64,000 nucleotides of DNA, taken from contig CAVUPU010000008.1 of the NCBI GenBank assembly GCA_963743425.1, positions 1 to 64,000 of the forward strand, read 5' to 3'. Shown in pieces: positions 19,053 to 30,434 of this stretch. Below the pieces are notes generated by a model, which made no database searches, had not been told where the DNA came from, and saw nothing but the letters and a program-made list of their open reading frames with translations. Source of the DNA: JAJVID01 sp963743425 (GTDB lineage Bacteria > Acidobacteriota > Blastocatellia > RBC074). Each line of letters begins with the position of its first letter. Position 1 is the first letter of the stretch. Both the position numbers and the translations under genes were made by a program.

Positions 19053-22000
19053 ATGGATTGGAAACCTGAAGAAGAGAATGTCATCAGGCGCTACCTGCTC
19101 GACGACGCGACCACGGAGGAGCGGCGGCGGGTCGAAGAGCGGTTCCTGGAAGACGACGATTACGGCGAACTGCTGCTGCTGATTGAAGGCGAACTGATCG
19201 ACGATTACGCGGGCGGCGCGATGAGCGAGCGGGAGCAAAGCCTGTTCAGGCGGAATTTCCTGTTCACGCCGTATCGCCAGGAAACTTTGGCCATGTCAAC
19301 TGAAGTAGTGAAATACGCCGCCAGGAATGTGGCGGCAAGTGATAAGGCGGAGGAAGAGAGTCGAACGGTTGGCGATGCGCATGCGACAGGCGCCGCCGCG
19401 CGCCATCCCGGATTGAGCGAACCTCGGGGGCGGCGCGGGCGGCGGGAATTCCATTGGCTTCAAACGTTGTTTACGCCTGCGTGGAAGGGATTCGCTTACG
19501 CCTTGCTGATTCTGGGGTTGGGGGTGAGCGGGTGGTGGTGGTCACGGAGCGGCGGGTCGGAGATAGAGAAAGGGTTGACTGCGCTCAACCGCGCCTACCG
19601 GGCAGGGCGGCCGCTCGAAGCGCGGATCAGCGGAATGCCTTACGCCCGTTTCACTGTGACCAAAGGCAACGGGCGCGAAGGGTTGGATTACCGCCCCCGC
19701 GAACTGGCGGAGAGAATCTTGCTCGAAGAGGCGGAGAAGGCAGGCGCTGGCCCCGACGCGCAGCACGCCCTCGGCAAGCTGTACCTGGCAAAAAAAGAGT
19801 TTGGGAGGGCCATTACCCACTTTGAAATCGCCTTGCGTGTGGATTTGAATAACGCCTGGCTGCGCAGTGATTACGCGGTGGCGCTGTTTGAAAAAGGCAG
19901 AATCGAACGCCTCGACGCGCAATCAGGCAAGGGCGAAGTTACACTCGCCAAGAGTCTGGAGCAGTTGAATAAGGCGTTAGAACTGGACGATTCGCTGCTG
20001 GAAGCGATCTTCAACCGGGCGCTCTTGCATCAAGCCCTGGGGATGACCGATCACGCGCGAGAGGATTGGAAAAAGTATCGGGAAAAGGACTCATCTTCAC
20101 CATGGGCGGTAGAGGCGCAGGAAAATCTCAACTTGTTGGGAGAAGGTGGAAAGAAGGTTTCGCAAAATAACGAGCAACTTTATCAAAGCTTCATCCAAGC
20201 TTATCGCGCGGATGATCGCGAACGCGCCTTGCAATCATTCAACCTGAGTTACAACTACAGCGGTAACTATATAGTCTGGAGGTTGATCGAGAACTTCCTC
20301 GAAACGAAGCCCGGCGCGGAAGAAGCGGGGGAGCGACTCCGGGCCCTTTCTTTCATCGGCGGCCTGGTAAAGGAAAGGACGGGGGACTCGTTAACCGCGG
20401 ATTTGGCGAATTACTATCGGCAGGCGCGGCCGGACCAACACCCCTTTCTGGCCATTGCGCGCAGGCTGATGAAGGATGGGTTCGGACTCTCCGAGACGGC
20501 CAAGAATGAAGCAGCGATCGACCTCTACGCCCAAGCCAAACGGCTATTCGAGCAGACCGGGAACGTCGGCGAGTCGCTATTAGCCGACGCGCTGATCGGC
20601 CATTCCCATTACCTGCGCTCCGACCCCCAACGCAGTCGAGACATCTTCGCCAGGGTGGCCTTGCAGTGTGAGGCGCGAAATTATTACTGGATGCAGGCCC
20701 ATGCGCTTTGTGGGGTGGCCAACGCGCACCAGTCGGCCAACGAGTTTTCGCAGGCCATCAAAGCCAGTTCGCAGGCTAAGGAGTTGGCCGAACGGATCGG
20801 CGATATGGCGGGGATCGCGCGTTGCCTGTCGCTGCTGGGCAACAATTATTACAACCTAGGCAAGCACGAGGAGAACTTGCGAATAAGCGCGCGGGGGCGC
20901 GAAATCTGCGGCCAACTTCCCGAGAACCCCGCGCGTGAGAGCGGCTTCTACCTGCTCCCGGCATTGAGTCTGATCGCGCTCGGGCTTTGTGAAGCCGCCC
21001 TGGATTACCAGAACGAAGCGCTCAAGATGGCTGAAGGGAGAAATGCCCCGCGCCTCTTCGGGCGCCTGTACGTCCAGCGGGGGCGAAGTCACGCCGGGTT
21101 AAACAAATACGATCTGGCAATTGAAGACATGCGGCGCGGCATTGCGATCGGCCAAAGGCTGCAATTTGACAAAACGGGGCGCGAGTTTATGGCTTACGGG
21201 CTGCTCAGCCTCGGCTATGTTTACCACGCCGCGGGCATGCGCGACGAGGCGCTCAAGGCTTTCAACCAGGTCATTGATTTTCACCAGCCTGATGACAGGC
21301 AGAATTTTCTCTACCAGGCCTACAAGGGACGACTGATGGCGCTGATTGCGCGGGAGGACGTCGCTGCGCGGAAAGAAGTAGACGATGTGATCGCGTTGTT
21401 CGAAAGATACCGGAAAAATATCCGGGAAGAAAGCAACCGCAACAGTTTTTTCCACGAGGAGCAGAACATCTACGACATCGCCATTGATTTCGCGCAATCG
21501 CGGCTCGGCGACGCTGAGCAGGCGCTGGATTACCTGGAATTATCCCGTTCGCGGTCGTTGCTCGACGCCAGCCGCCGCTCCCGCGAGATGATAGACGCCC
21601 CCGATCGCCCGAACTGCTCATTGAAACCGCCCCGCCAATCAAGATGGCCGATCTCAAACTGCGCCTGCCGCAACAGGCGCAGTTGCTTGAATACGCGGCG
21701 CTAAAGGACAAGCTCCTGATCTGGCTGATTACAAAAGACGCCCCTATCGAGAGCGAAGTAGTCCCTGTTTCACTGGATGATTTGACCGGGCGCGTTGATG
21801 ACTATCTGGCGGCGATCAGTCAGTCGCCCACCGGGGATGACGCGAAATGGCAAGGGCGCGGGAGAGAGCTTTATGACCTGTTGATACGGCCTTTTGCGGC
21901 GCGGATTGATGAGCGACGGCAACTCTTCATAGTGCCGGATAAGGCGCTTAACCGTCTGCCTTTTGGGGCGCTCGTGGCGGACGAAGCGGGGCGCTTCCTG

Positions 22001-22737
22001 GTTGAAAAGTATCGAATGAGTTATGCCGCGAGCGCGAACATGTTCCTTTTCTCCACCGAGATGGCGCGAAGGAAAGCGGACAGGGCGACGGAACGGTTGC
22101 TGGCCGTGAGTAACACGCGCTTCGATCGGGAGGCCTTTCCAAAGTTAGAGGACTTGCGCTGGGCCGCGGAAGAGGCCGCCCGCGTAGCGAGTTTTTATGA
22201 CGCGCCTGCGCTGCTCACCGACGAGCGGGCGACGAAGCGCGAAGTGTTGAAAGAGATTGGGCGGTCAGACGTCGTACATCTGGCAATGCACTATGTCCCC
22301 AGCGACAAATCGCCGATGCTTTCGCAGTTATTGCTGGCGCCCGCGCCGGGCGGCGATCCACAGCGGGAAGAGTCAGACGGCCTGCTGCGGGCGCATGCAA
22401 AATATACCGGCTCGGCAAGCTGCGACCCCGCCTCGTCGCGCTCTCGGCCTGCCAGACAACCGCCGAAGGCTTTCTCAGCGGGGAAGGGGCAATAGGCCTC
22501 TCCCGCCCTTTCCAGGCCGCCGGCATCCCTCTCGTCGTAGCCAGCCTTTGGCTGGTCGAAGAGAAGGCGAGCATGCAATTGATGGTCGAGTTCCACCGCC
22601 GGCGCCGGTTAGACAGTCTACCGACAGTCGCCGCGCTGAGCGAGGCGCAGCGGAGCTTGCTGCGCGGCGAAGGGCATTACCGACATCCCTATTATTGGGC
22701 CGCCTTCATCACCGTTGGCGGTTACAGCGAACACTGA
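19053..22737 (+). CDS. Membrane-anchored TPR-CHAT protein with anti-sigma-like N-terminus (two frame changes)
   Basis: Large protein of about 1,230 residues once frames are joined. Residues 1-75 (NVIRRYLLDDATTEERRR, then DDYAGGAMSEREQS) match the N-terminus of the membrane protein at 51177. A transmembrane helix follows near residue 147 (GFAYALLILGLGVSG). TPR-like repeats fill about 200-840 and a CHAT peptidase domain closes the protein. The likely catalytic His is in VVHLAMHYV (bases 22289-22291) and the Cys in ALSACQT (22450-22452). The frame changes near 21600 (after REMIDAPD) and near 22405 (at an AAAA run before IYRLGKLRP). CHAT domains are caspase-clan peptidases. Start at 19053 is chosen from homology to the second cassette. 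Product may be inactive if the frame changes are real. Confidence 0.82.
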
Positions 22738-22763
22738 TTGCAGTTTCATCCCGGAGGACGGCA

Positions 22764-23759
22764 ATGAACAAATCTGGATATCCAAGCGTCACAATTACTT
22801 TTGATGGAATGATGCTCTTTCACTTCGACGACTCCAACTGCCGCTGCGAAGTCATGTTCCGCAACGGAGACGCGCGCGACAGCAAAATACATGACCACAA
22901 AATAAAAGTGATTGTTAAGAAGAAGTGCGGGAATCAAGATTCCGAAGAGCTGCCTGTGCCTGGGCTGGAGCACGATAAACTGTGCGGCTACGACGATCTC
23001 TGGCTCTACGTGGCGGATCAGGGGGGAGGGCGTGATTACAAGGGGCCTGGCAAGGCGGAGCGCGGCGATTTGTACAAGAGCATTCTTCAACTTGACGGGC
23101 CGGCCTTCTACATAGGTCAGGGCGTCATGCAACTGAAGCGCGGGAAGTACAAGCCTACGATGTACGTCTGCGACGGCGATGTCGGCGCGGACAATGCTAA
23201 AGGTGGGGGGAAGAGTAAGAAACGGGGTCTTTCAAGGAGTAAGGGCGGTGAAGCGGCATGCTACCGCGTCGTAGATACAGAGCAGGGAGCATATTCGTTT
23301 AAAGAGTTGAAATATAACATGACGGCTGCTAAGTGGAAGGCGCTGAGAAACAGCTTTCCTAACTTGATAACAGGGCTTGATCCTTTTCTTAGGTGGGTGA
23401 ACGTCACGATCGATCTCGAACCCGGACAAAACTTGGCGCTGATGGGAGAAAGCAATGACGGAACTGCCCATCCTTTCCCGCAACTTATAACCAACTATCA
23501 TGAGTCCGACGCGTACTGGATTCACATCAAGTACACTGATTCAAGCAGCCCGTACTCGCTGGAGGATTGCAAAGGCATGGGGCACCACTGCGAGGCGTTC
23601 GAATATAACGGGCGCCCGCTCTACCCTCTCTACAGCGTGTTTTCGCCTAAAAACGGCCTTGACAAGGAACCGATAGCCCCCTGGGAGCCACAAGTGAGAT
23701 CAAGCGATGTTCCCTGCTGCCTGTCAGCCTGTGTTAGTCAATACGAACCGGTGAATTGA
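22764..23759 (+). CDS. Hypothetical protein downstream of the CHAT gene
   Basis: A 331-residue protein with ATG at 22764 preceded by GGAGGACGGCA, 26 bases after the CHAT stop codon, so almost certainly in the same operon. It starts SVTITFDGMMLFHFDD and has no signal peptide or membrane helix. It is Cys-rich for a cytosolic protein (for example CRCEV, KKKCG, PCCLSACVS) and has a Lys/Gly-rich linker (GGGKSKKRGLSRSKGG) near residue 155. I do not recognise a known fold. Its position makes it a candidate substrate, effector or regulator of the CHAT or caspase peptidase; this is inference from context. Confidence 0.75.
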   Translation: MNKSGYPSVTITFDGMMLFHFDDSNCRCEVMFRNGDARDSKIHDHKIKVIVKKKCGNQDSEELPVPGLEHDKLCGYDDLWLYVADQGGGRDYKGPGKAERGDLYKSILQLDGPAFYIGQGVMQLKRGKYKPTMYVCDGDVGADNAKGGGKSKKRGLSRSKGGEAACYRVVDTEQGAYSFKELKYNMTAAKWKALRNSFPNLITGLDPFLRWVNVTIDLEPGQNLALMGESNDGTAHPFPQLITNYHESDAYWIHIKYTDSSSPYSLEDCKGMGHHCEAFEYNGRPLYPLYSVFSPKNGLDKEPIAPWEPQVRSSDVPCCLSACVSQYEPVN

Positions 23760-23808
23760 CGGCCTCCGGCGCTACGACAGCCGCCGACAGCCCGTGAGCA
23801 ATCATTTG

Positions 23809-25641
<1,833 letters not shown>

Positions 25642-25719
25642 AAGAGTTTCAGCGCGAAAGTCGAGCGATTAACCGGTAAACGCAATGCTATCAATTGATC
25701 GAACCTTTGTCACATCTCT

Positions 25720-25784
25720 CGAGTCAGTACCGCGAGCGGTAGCGAGCGTGGGCCACTCTCGCTACCGCTCGCGGTACTGACTCG
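25720..25784. repeat. Perfect inverted repeat with 27-base arms
   Basis: CGAGTCAGTACCGCGAGCGG begins the left arm (25720-25746); the right arm (25758-25784) is its exact complement around an 11-base loop. It lies between divergent genes. Confidence 0.9.
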
Positions 25785-25969
25785 TTCGACCTGAAAACGA
25801 ATTTCATTCAAATTTCATGGCCATCGCGCTTATTGATTGACTGGCTCCGGTTCGATTCGTATTTTGGCTTTGAGGTCATGGGACAAAACAATCATCCACG
25901 AAGTCACACGAAGAAATACGAAGGGTCGCTTCATGTCGCCCCGGCGCCGACCTGAAACAATGAAAATTT

Positions 25970-25996
25970 GTGGGACAAGATGGCATCTTGTCCCAC
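25970..25996. promoter_or_regulatory. Perfect palindrome GTGGGACAAGAT-GGC-ATCTTGTCCCAC before the ferritin-like gene
   Basis: A 12-base perfect stem with a GGC loop ends 20 bases before the ATG at 26016, overlapping the likely 5' leader. It could be an operator or an mRNA hairpin that affects ribosome access, but it also resembles dispersed GTGGGACA-type repeats, so a regulatory role is unproven. Confidence 0.5.
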
Positions 25997-26015
25997 ATTT
26001 TCCAAGGAGGCCATA

Positions 26016-26501
26016 ATGGGAAAAAGCAAAAAAGATGAGAGGAAGAAGAAGAAAAACGGCAAGAATGGGCGCAATGGGCATAATGACGGCGCCGATGAGT
26101 TGATCGATCGGTTGAACCGCGCGCTGTCGCTGGAGTACGCCGCGACCATTCAATATTTACAGCAGCAGTGCGCGGTGAAAGGAAAGGAGCGGCAGCAGTT
26201 CGCCCCGTTCTTCGCCGCGTCGAGCGGCGAGTCGCACCTGCACGCGCAAAACCTGGGCAACAAGATCGCCGCGCTCGGCGGCGTTCCCACCATCGAGCCT
26301 GCCAAAATCCGGCAAGGAAAGAACCTCGCGGAGATGCTCCGGTACGATCTGGATATGGAGCGCGAGGCGTTGGACGCTTACGTCAAAGCGTGGGAATTGG
26401 CTCGGGGCAATCACCCGCTGGTCTTCTGGCTGGAAGAGATCATCAGCGAGGAGCAATTGCACGTGGACGAATTGGAGAAACTCAACGCCGCGTATGCCTG
26501 A
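26016..26501 (+). CDS. Ferritin-like di-iron protein (bacterioferritin family)
   Basis: A 161-residue ferritin-like four-helix protein. The ATG at 26016 follows AAGGAGG. After a Lys-rich, probably disordered N-terminus (KSKKDERKKKKNGKNGRN) come the metal-ligand motifs: LSLEYAATIQYLQQ, a SGESHLHAQNL with E and H, DMEREALDAYV and SEEQLHVDELEKL. The E/ExxH pattern is right for a di-iron site, so it may store iron or detoxify peroxide. Haem ligation (a conserved Met) is not evident, so 'bacterioferritin' in the strict sense is not claimed. It is followed by yggX, so an iron-handling pair is likely. Confidence 0.85.
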   Translation: MGKSKKDERKKKKNGKNGRNGHNDGADELIDRLNRALSLEYAATIQYLQQQCAVKGKERQQFAPFFAASSGESHLHAQNLGNKIAALGGVPTIEPAKIRQGKNLAEMLRYDLDMEREALDAYVKAWELARGNHPLVFWLEEIISEEQLHVDELEKLNAAYA

Positions 26502-26592
26502 TGGGGAGTGGGGAGTGGGGAGTGGGGAGAAAACGAGTCTTAGCAACTCATTCTTCTTTCCCCATTCCCCACTCCCCATTCCCCACTCCCCG
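26502..26592. repeat. Heptamer-array inverted repeat, copy 2
   Basis: GGGGAGT units (26502-26529) face CCCCATT/CCCCACT units (26560-26592) across an AT-rich loop. The array starts immediately after the ferritin-like stop codon, within the 160-base gap before yggX. Same unit as 2938-3043. Confidence 0.9.
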
Positions 26593-26661
26593 TCTGTTGC
26601 GATTGAATACCTGCTACCGGATAATGAGGACTCAATCAAATCTGGATCGCAGGAGGAAGAA

Positions 26662-26943
26662 ATGGCCGAAGTCATCAAATGCGCCCGCTGCGGGCAGAAA
26701 TTACCTGGTCTGGAGAAGCCGCCATTCGGCGCCGCGCTCGGCAAAAGGATTCACGAGCAGATTTGCCAGGCTTGTTGGAAAGGCTGGCTGACGGCCCAGA
26801 ACCAACTAATCAACCATTATGGTCTAAGCACGATCAACCCGGAGCACCAGCAGTTTCTGATCGATAATATGGAGTCGTTCCTGTTCGGCCAGGGTTTGAA
26901 AACTCAGATTGACACTTCGCTGCAAGGGACGATCACACATTGA
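26662..26943 (+). CDS. yggX: Probable Fe(2+)-trafficking protein, YggX-type
   Basis: A 93-residue small protein of the YggX family, associated with iron supply and protection of Fe-S clusters. ATG at 26662 follows AGGAGGAAGA. It contains the segments IKCARCGQKLPGLEK and WLTAQNQLINHYGLS, then FLIDNMESFLFG, the family pattern. Four cysteines are paired CxxC (C7, C10, C35, C38), so a zinc-ribbon-like version is possible rather than the single-Cys type of enterobacteria. It lies downstream of the ferritin-like gene on the same strand. Confidence 0.8.
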   Translation: MAEVIKCARCGQKLPGLEKPPFGAALGKRIHEQICQACWKGWLTAQNQLINHYGLSTINPEHQQFLIDNMESFLFGQGLKTQIDTSLQGTITH

Positions 26944-27075
26944 TTGCGGATTGCGGATTGAAGAGAGTCGGCGAATGATGGCTTCATTCCGTCTGGACAC
27001 TGGCTGTTGGAAATTGGTTATTGAAAAGCAGGAAAGAAGGCGCCCTCTTCAATCCGCAATCCGCAATCCGCAATC
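26942..27075. repeat. Heptamer-array inverted repeat (ATTGCGG type), copy 1
   Basis: GATTGCGGATTGCGGATTGAAGAG (26942-26965) is complementary to CTCTTCAATCCGCAATCC... (27045-27075). The repeating unit is seven bases (ATTGCGG). A second copy lies at 62933-63070. Confidence 0.88.
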
Positions 27076-27169
27076 AGCGCGCCGCCCGACGACGCCTTCG
27101 TTGACAAGCCTGAGGCGCCGTAATATCTTTCTGCCCGGCCTTGAATAAGGTGTTGTCAGGTAGCGAGTT

Positions 27170-27820
27170 ATGAAAAGAGACAAGTTTGTGGGCATCGCGC
27201 CCGATGACGACAACGACATCAGAATCATTGAAGACATTTCATCCGTCCGGGTCGCCGGCGCCGATTCGGGCGATTTGTGGAGCGAGTTGCGTTCGCTGTT
27301 GCGCGACGTGGTCTTCGCCGCCGTGATCGCCATCCTGGTTGTGGGTTTCATCGTGCAACCGGTGCGAGTCGAGGGGCAGAGCATGATGCCCAAGCTCCAC
27401 GACCAGGATCGCATCTTCGTCAACAAGTTCATCTACCCGCTGCGCGAATGGATCGGCGACAGTGAGCCTATCAAACGCGGCGATATTGTCGTGCTGCTCT
27501 ATCCGGACGATCCGTCGAAATCTTATATCAAGCGCGTGGCTGGTTTGCCCGGCGAAGAGGTCAACGTCGAGAACGGCAAGCTCTATATCAATGGCGCGCA
27601 GATTGACGAGCCGTATCTGGACTCGGAATATCTCTCGTCGGATTCGATGCCCGGACCGGTTCGCGTCAAGGATCATCATTATTTCGTGCTCGGAGACAAC
27701 CGGCGCAACAGCAGCGACAGCCGTTACTGGGGACTGGTTCCCGAAAAATACATCTACGGCAAGGCCATCTTCCGCTATTACCCGTTCACGCCTGTCGAGC
27801 GAATCGGCGCGATCGAATAA
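27170..27820 (+). CDS. lepB: Type I signal peptidase
   Basis: Inner-membrane enzyme that removes Sec/Tat signal peptides. The 216-residue protein has one membrane helix (about residues 48-64, VVFAAVIAILVVGFIV), then the catalytic Ser71 in EGQSMMPKLHD and the general base Lys121 in SYIKRVAGLPGE. The C-terminal box VLGDNRRNSSDSRYWGLVPEKYI is diagnostic. An N-terminal acidic cytosolic segment of about 40 residues is present. It is followed after two bases by a membrane TPR protein, suggesting co-expression. It would process the many secreted proteins in this window. Confidence 0.95.
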   Translation: MKRDKFVGIAPDDDNDIRIIEDISSVRVAGADSGDLWSELRSLLRDVVFAAVIAILVVGFIVQPVRVEGQSMMPKLHDQDRIFVNKFIYPLREWIGDSEPIKRGDIVVLLYPDDPSKSYIKRVAGLPGEEVNVENGKLYINGAQIDEPYLDSEYLSSDSMPGPVRVKDHHYFVLGDNRRNSSDSRYWGLVPEKYIYGKAIFRYYPFTPVERIGAIE

Positions 27821-27822
27821 CT

Positions 27823-29079
27823 ATGCTCGTCAATCTTAGTCTACTGTTCGGGCTGCTGTGGCGTCCGATGACCGCCATCCAGCGGGTGCGCGATCGCGCG
27901 CCGGTTGCGTTCGCCGTCTTCGCCGCGTGGTTGATGGTCTTTCTTTATTGGGGCGTCGCGGAGGCGTTGAATAGTTACGCGCCGGGAGGCCGTTGGAGCA
28001 TCGGCGACGAATTTGAATCCTGGTTCCAGGCGCTTTCAGTGGTGTTGGCGAGCGCGGCCAAGATGGCGGTGATGGTCGTGCTTTTCATCGCAGTCGTCTA
28101 TACGCCCTTCGCGATCCTGATCGCCAATCTCTTTGAGCGGCGGGCGAGTTTTTCGCTGGTGATCCGCGAAGAGTACGCGAGTGTAGTCTCCTGCTCGCTT
28201 CTCTCGCTGGCAGGCTCTCTGCTCGCGTCGCTTCCGGCGGCGCTTCTGGTCGGATGGCAGAGCGGGCGCTTGAGCCCCGACGTAATCGGCAGTTATCTGG
28301 TTCTCCTGCTTGTGATGCCGCTGCCGATCTTCGCGGCGCTGATGACCATCACTGTCGGGACCTCGTTTCGTATCGGATGGGCGGCTGCGGCGGTGACTAC
28401 TTTGATTTCATTCCTCTCGCTGCCGGGCTTTCCTTTGCTGATGCAGGCGGCGACGTTCCTATGCGCATCCCCGCTCCTGCTGCTGTTGCTGCTGTTTTTA
28501 TTGCGAGACAGAATCGATGAATTCATCGGCTCGACGCGCTCGCGGCAGGCCTTCAAACAGAACCTGCAGGCGGCGACGCTCAACCCGGCTGACGCTTCGG
28601 CGCATTACCAGTTGGGATTGATCTACCAGAAGCGCGGCGAGCCGGAGGCGGCCAGGGATTCGTTTCAACGCGCGGTGGAGATCGATCCGAGGGAAGTCGA
28701 CGCGCATTACCAGCTCGGGCGCATCGCGCGAGAGCTGGGGCGATTGAACGAGGCGATCCGGCATTTTGAACAGGTCGTCCAATTTGACCCGGCGCACAGC
28801 CAGAATGAAATCTGGCGCGAAACCGGCCTGGTCTATTACTACGCCGGGCAGTTCCAGGACGCGCTCGAAATGTTCGATAAGTTTTTGGACAAACGCCCGT
28901 CCGACACCGAGGCGCGTTACTGGCGCGGTATGACGCTTTATAAATTGGGGCGCGAAAACGAAGCGATACAGGAGATGCAAAACTGCCTGGAGTCGGCGCG
29001 CACCGCCCCGGCTTATAAATATCGCTTCGACCGGCGATGGATGAGCCTGGCGGAGAGTTTCTTGAGAGAAAGAAGGTGA
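27823..29079 (+). CDS. Membrane TPR protein (YIP1-like N-terminus)
   Basis: A 418-residue protein starting two bases after lepB. The N-terminal ~235 residues carry about five hydrophobic helices and a polytopic layout resembling the Yip1/YIPF group (LWRPMTAIQRVRDRAP, then AVYTPFAILIANLFER). The C-terminal 180 residues hold three or four TPR motifs (HYQLGLIYQKRGEPEAARDS, HYQLGRIARELGRLNEAIRH). It probably scaffolds proteins at the cytoplasmic membrane, possibly with signal peptidase, but that is contextual inference only. Confidence 0.8.
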   Translation: MLVNLSLLFGLLWRPMTAIQRVRDRAPVAFAVFAAWLMVFLYWGVAEALNSYAPGGRWSIGDEFESWFQALSVVLASAAKMAVMVVLFIAVVYTPFAILIANLFERRASFSLVIREEYASVVSCSLLSLAGSLLASLPAALLVGWQSGRLSPDVIGSYLVLLLVMPLPIFAALMTITVGTSFRIGWAAAAVTTLISFLSLPGFPLLMQAATFLCASPLLLLLLLFLLRDRIDEFIGSTRSRQAFKQNLQAATLNPADASAHYQLGLIYQKRGEPEAARDSFQRAVEIDPREVDAHYQLGRIARELGRLNEAIRHFEQVVQFDPAHSQNEIWRETGLVYYYAGQFQDALEMFDKFLDKRPSDTEARYWRGMTLYKLGRENEAIQEMQNCLESARTAPAYKYRFDRRWMSLAESFLRERR

Positions 29080-29090
29080 CGATCGAGATT

Positions 29091-29202
29091 CAAGATCATT
29101 TTCCATTTGCCATATTACATTTTTCATTTGTCATTACGTCGGAATCGCAATTTCTGCGATGGAAAATGAAAAATATAATATGGCAAATGGAAAATGATCT
29201 TG
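29091..29202. repeat. Heptamer-like AT-rich inverted repeat upstream of carA
   Basis: Arms of 39 bases (29091-29129 and 29164-29202) match with one mismatch. The left arm reads as seven-base units (TCATTTT, CCATTTG, CCATATT, ACATTTT, TCATTTG). The right arm ends 31 bases before the carA ATG. It is built on the same 7-base periodicity as the GC-rich arrays. Confidence 0.9.
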
Positions 29203-29232
29203 ATCCCCGACTTTCAACCATTCGGAGAAGAG

Positions 29233-30423
29233 ATGGTCAAAGAAGCTATATTGGCGCTTGAAGACGGACGGACTTTTCGCGGACTGGCGTGGGGCGCGCT
29301 GGCTGAAGCGAAGGGAGAGATCGTCTTCAACACCGCGATGACCGGCTACCAGGAGATTTTGACCGATCCTTCTTACGCCGGGCAGATCGTGACGATGACC
29401 TACCCCGAGATCGGCAATTATGGCGTGAACGCGGAGGACGTCGAATCGCGCCGCCCGTTCGTCGAAGGCTTCGTCGTGCGCGAGTTGTCGCAGATCACCT
29501 CCAATTGGCGCGCCTCGATGTCTCTCGATGAATATCTGAAACGCCACGGCATTGTGGGAATCTCGGAGATCGACACACGCGCCCTGGTTCGCCACATACG
29601 CGAGAAAGGCGCGATGCGCGCATGCGTCTCCTCCGTAGATCCGGACGAGCGGAGCGTGATCGAGAAGGCCAGGAACGCGCCCGAAATGTTGGGGCGCAAC
29701 CTGGTTGATGAAGTGACATGCGGCGACCCGTATCGATGGGCTGAGATCGAGGAAGAGCGGGAGACGCTCGATCCGGTCGGCGAGTTTCGCCGCCACAATC
29801 AAAGCCTGCTGGCGCCGGGTGAGGAACCGTTCCGCGTGGTGGCTTATGATTTCGGCATGAAGTATTACATCCTGCGCTACCTGGCGGCGGTCGGATGCGA
29901 AGTGACTGTCGTTCCCGCGCGCACGCCGGCGGATGACGTGATCTCGATGGCGCCCGACGGCGTCTTCCTTTCAAACGGCCCCGGCGATCCTGCGGCTTTG
30001 CCGGAGATCGTCGCCGAAATCAGACGACTGCTCGGCGCCTCGCCGATCTTCGGCATCTGTCTGGGCCACCAACTGCTCGGCCTGGCGTTCGGCGGCAGTA
30101 CCTTCAAACTCAAGTTCGGCCATCGCGGCGGCAATCAGCCTGTAAAGAACACGCGCAATGGCCGCATCGAAATCACCTCGCACAACCATGGCTTCGCGGT
30201 CGATCCCGACAGCCTGAACCAGAACGAGGTCGAGTTGACGCACTTCAACCTCAACGACGGCTGCCTCGAAGGAATGCGCCACAAAAACCTGCCCGTCTTT
30301 TCAGTCCAGTATCATCCCGAAGCCGGGCCTGGGCCGCACGACGCGACCTACCTCTTCCACGAATTCGTAGCGCAGATGCGCGCCCATCGCGAGCAGTTAA
30401 AGAGGATCATTCAAGTGAGGTAA
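29233..30423 (+). CDS. carA: Carbamoyl-phosphate synthase small (glutaminase) subunit
   Basis: Provides ammonia from glutamine for carbamoyl phosphate, used in arginine and pyrimidine synthesis. The start at 29233 (MVKEAILALEDGRTF) is favoured by GGAGAAG upstream and by the family N-terminus. The CarA N-domain shows NTAMTGYQEILTDPSYAGQI and the GATase-I domain has Cys276 in FGICLGHQLLGLAFGG and a C-terminal His/Glu in YHPEAGPGPHD. Length 396 is normal. carB is not adjacent here; the next gene is convergent. Confidence 0.96.
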   Translation: MVKEAILALEDGRTFRGLAWGALAEAKGEIVFNTAMTGYQEILTDPSYAGQIVTMTYPEIGNYGVNAEDVESRRPFVEGFVVRELSQITSNWRASMSLDEYLKRHGIVGISEIDTRALVRHIREKGAMRACVSSVDPDERSVIEKARNAPEMLGRNLVDEVTCGDPYRWAEIEEERETLDPVGEFRRHNQSLLAPGEEPFRVVAYDFGMKYYILRYLAAVGCEVTVVPARTPADDVISMAPDGVFLSNGPGDPAALPEIVAEIRRLLGASPIFGICLGHQLLGLAFGGSTFKLKFGHRGGNQPVKNTRNGRIEITSHNHGFAVDPDSLNQNEVELTHFNLNDGCLEGMRHKNLPVFSVQYHPEAGPGPHDATYLFHEFVAQMRAHREQLKRIIQVR

Positions 30424-30434
30424 ACACTGACAAC

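Larger units (their letters stand above)
25642..26015. other. Intergenic region with two perfect hairpins
   Basis: Between divergent typA and a ferritin-like gene. It contains a 27-base-arm inverted repeat (25720-25784) and a smaller palindrome (25970-25996) next to the ferritin ribosome site. No open reading frame is supported. Confidence 0.65.

Noticed and set aside
22257..22763. Extended start for the hypothetical protein at 22764
   Set aside because: The upstream part overlaps the CHAT domain in another frame and has no family features; the ATG at 22764 has a clear ribosome site.
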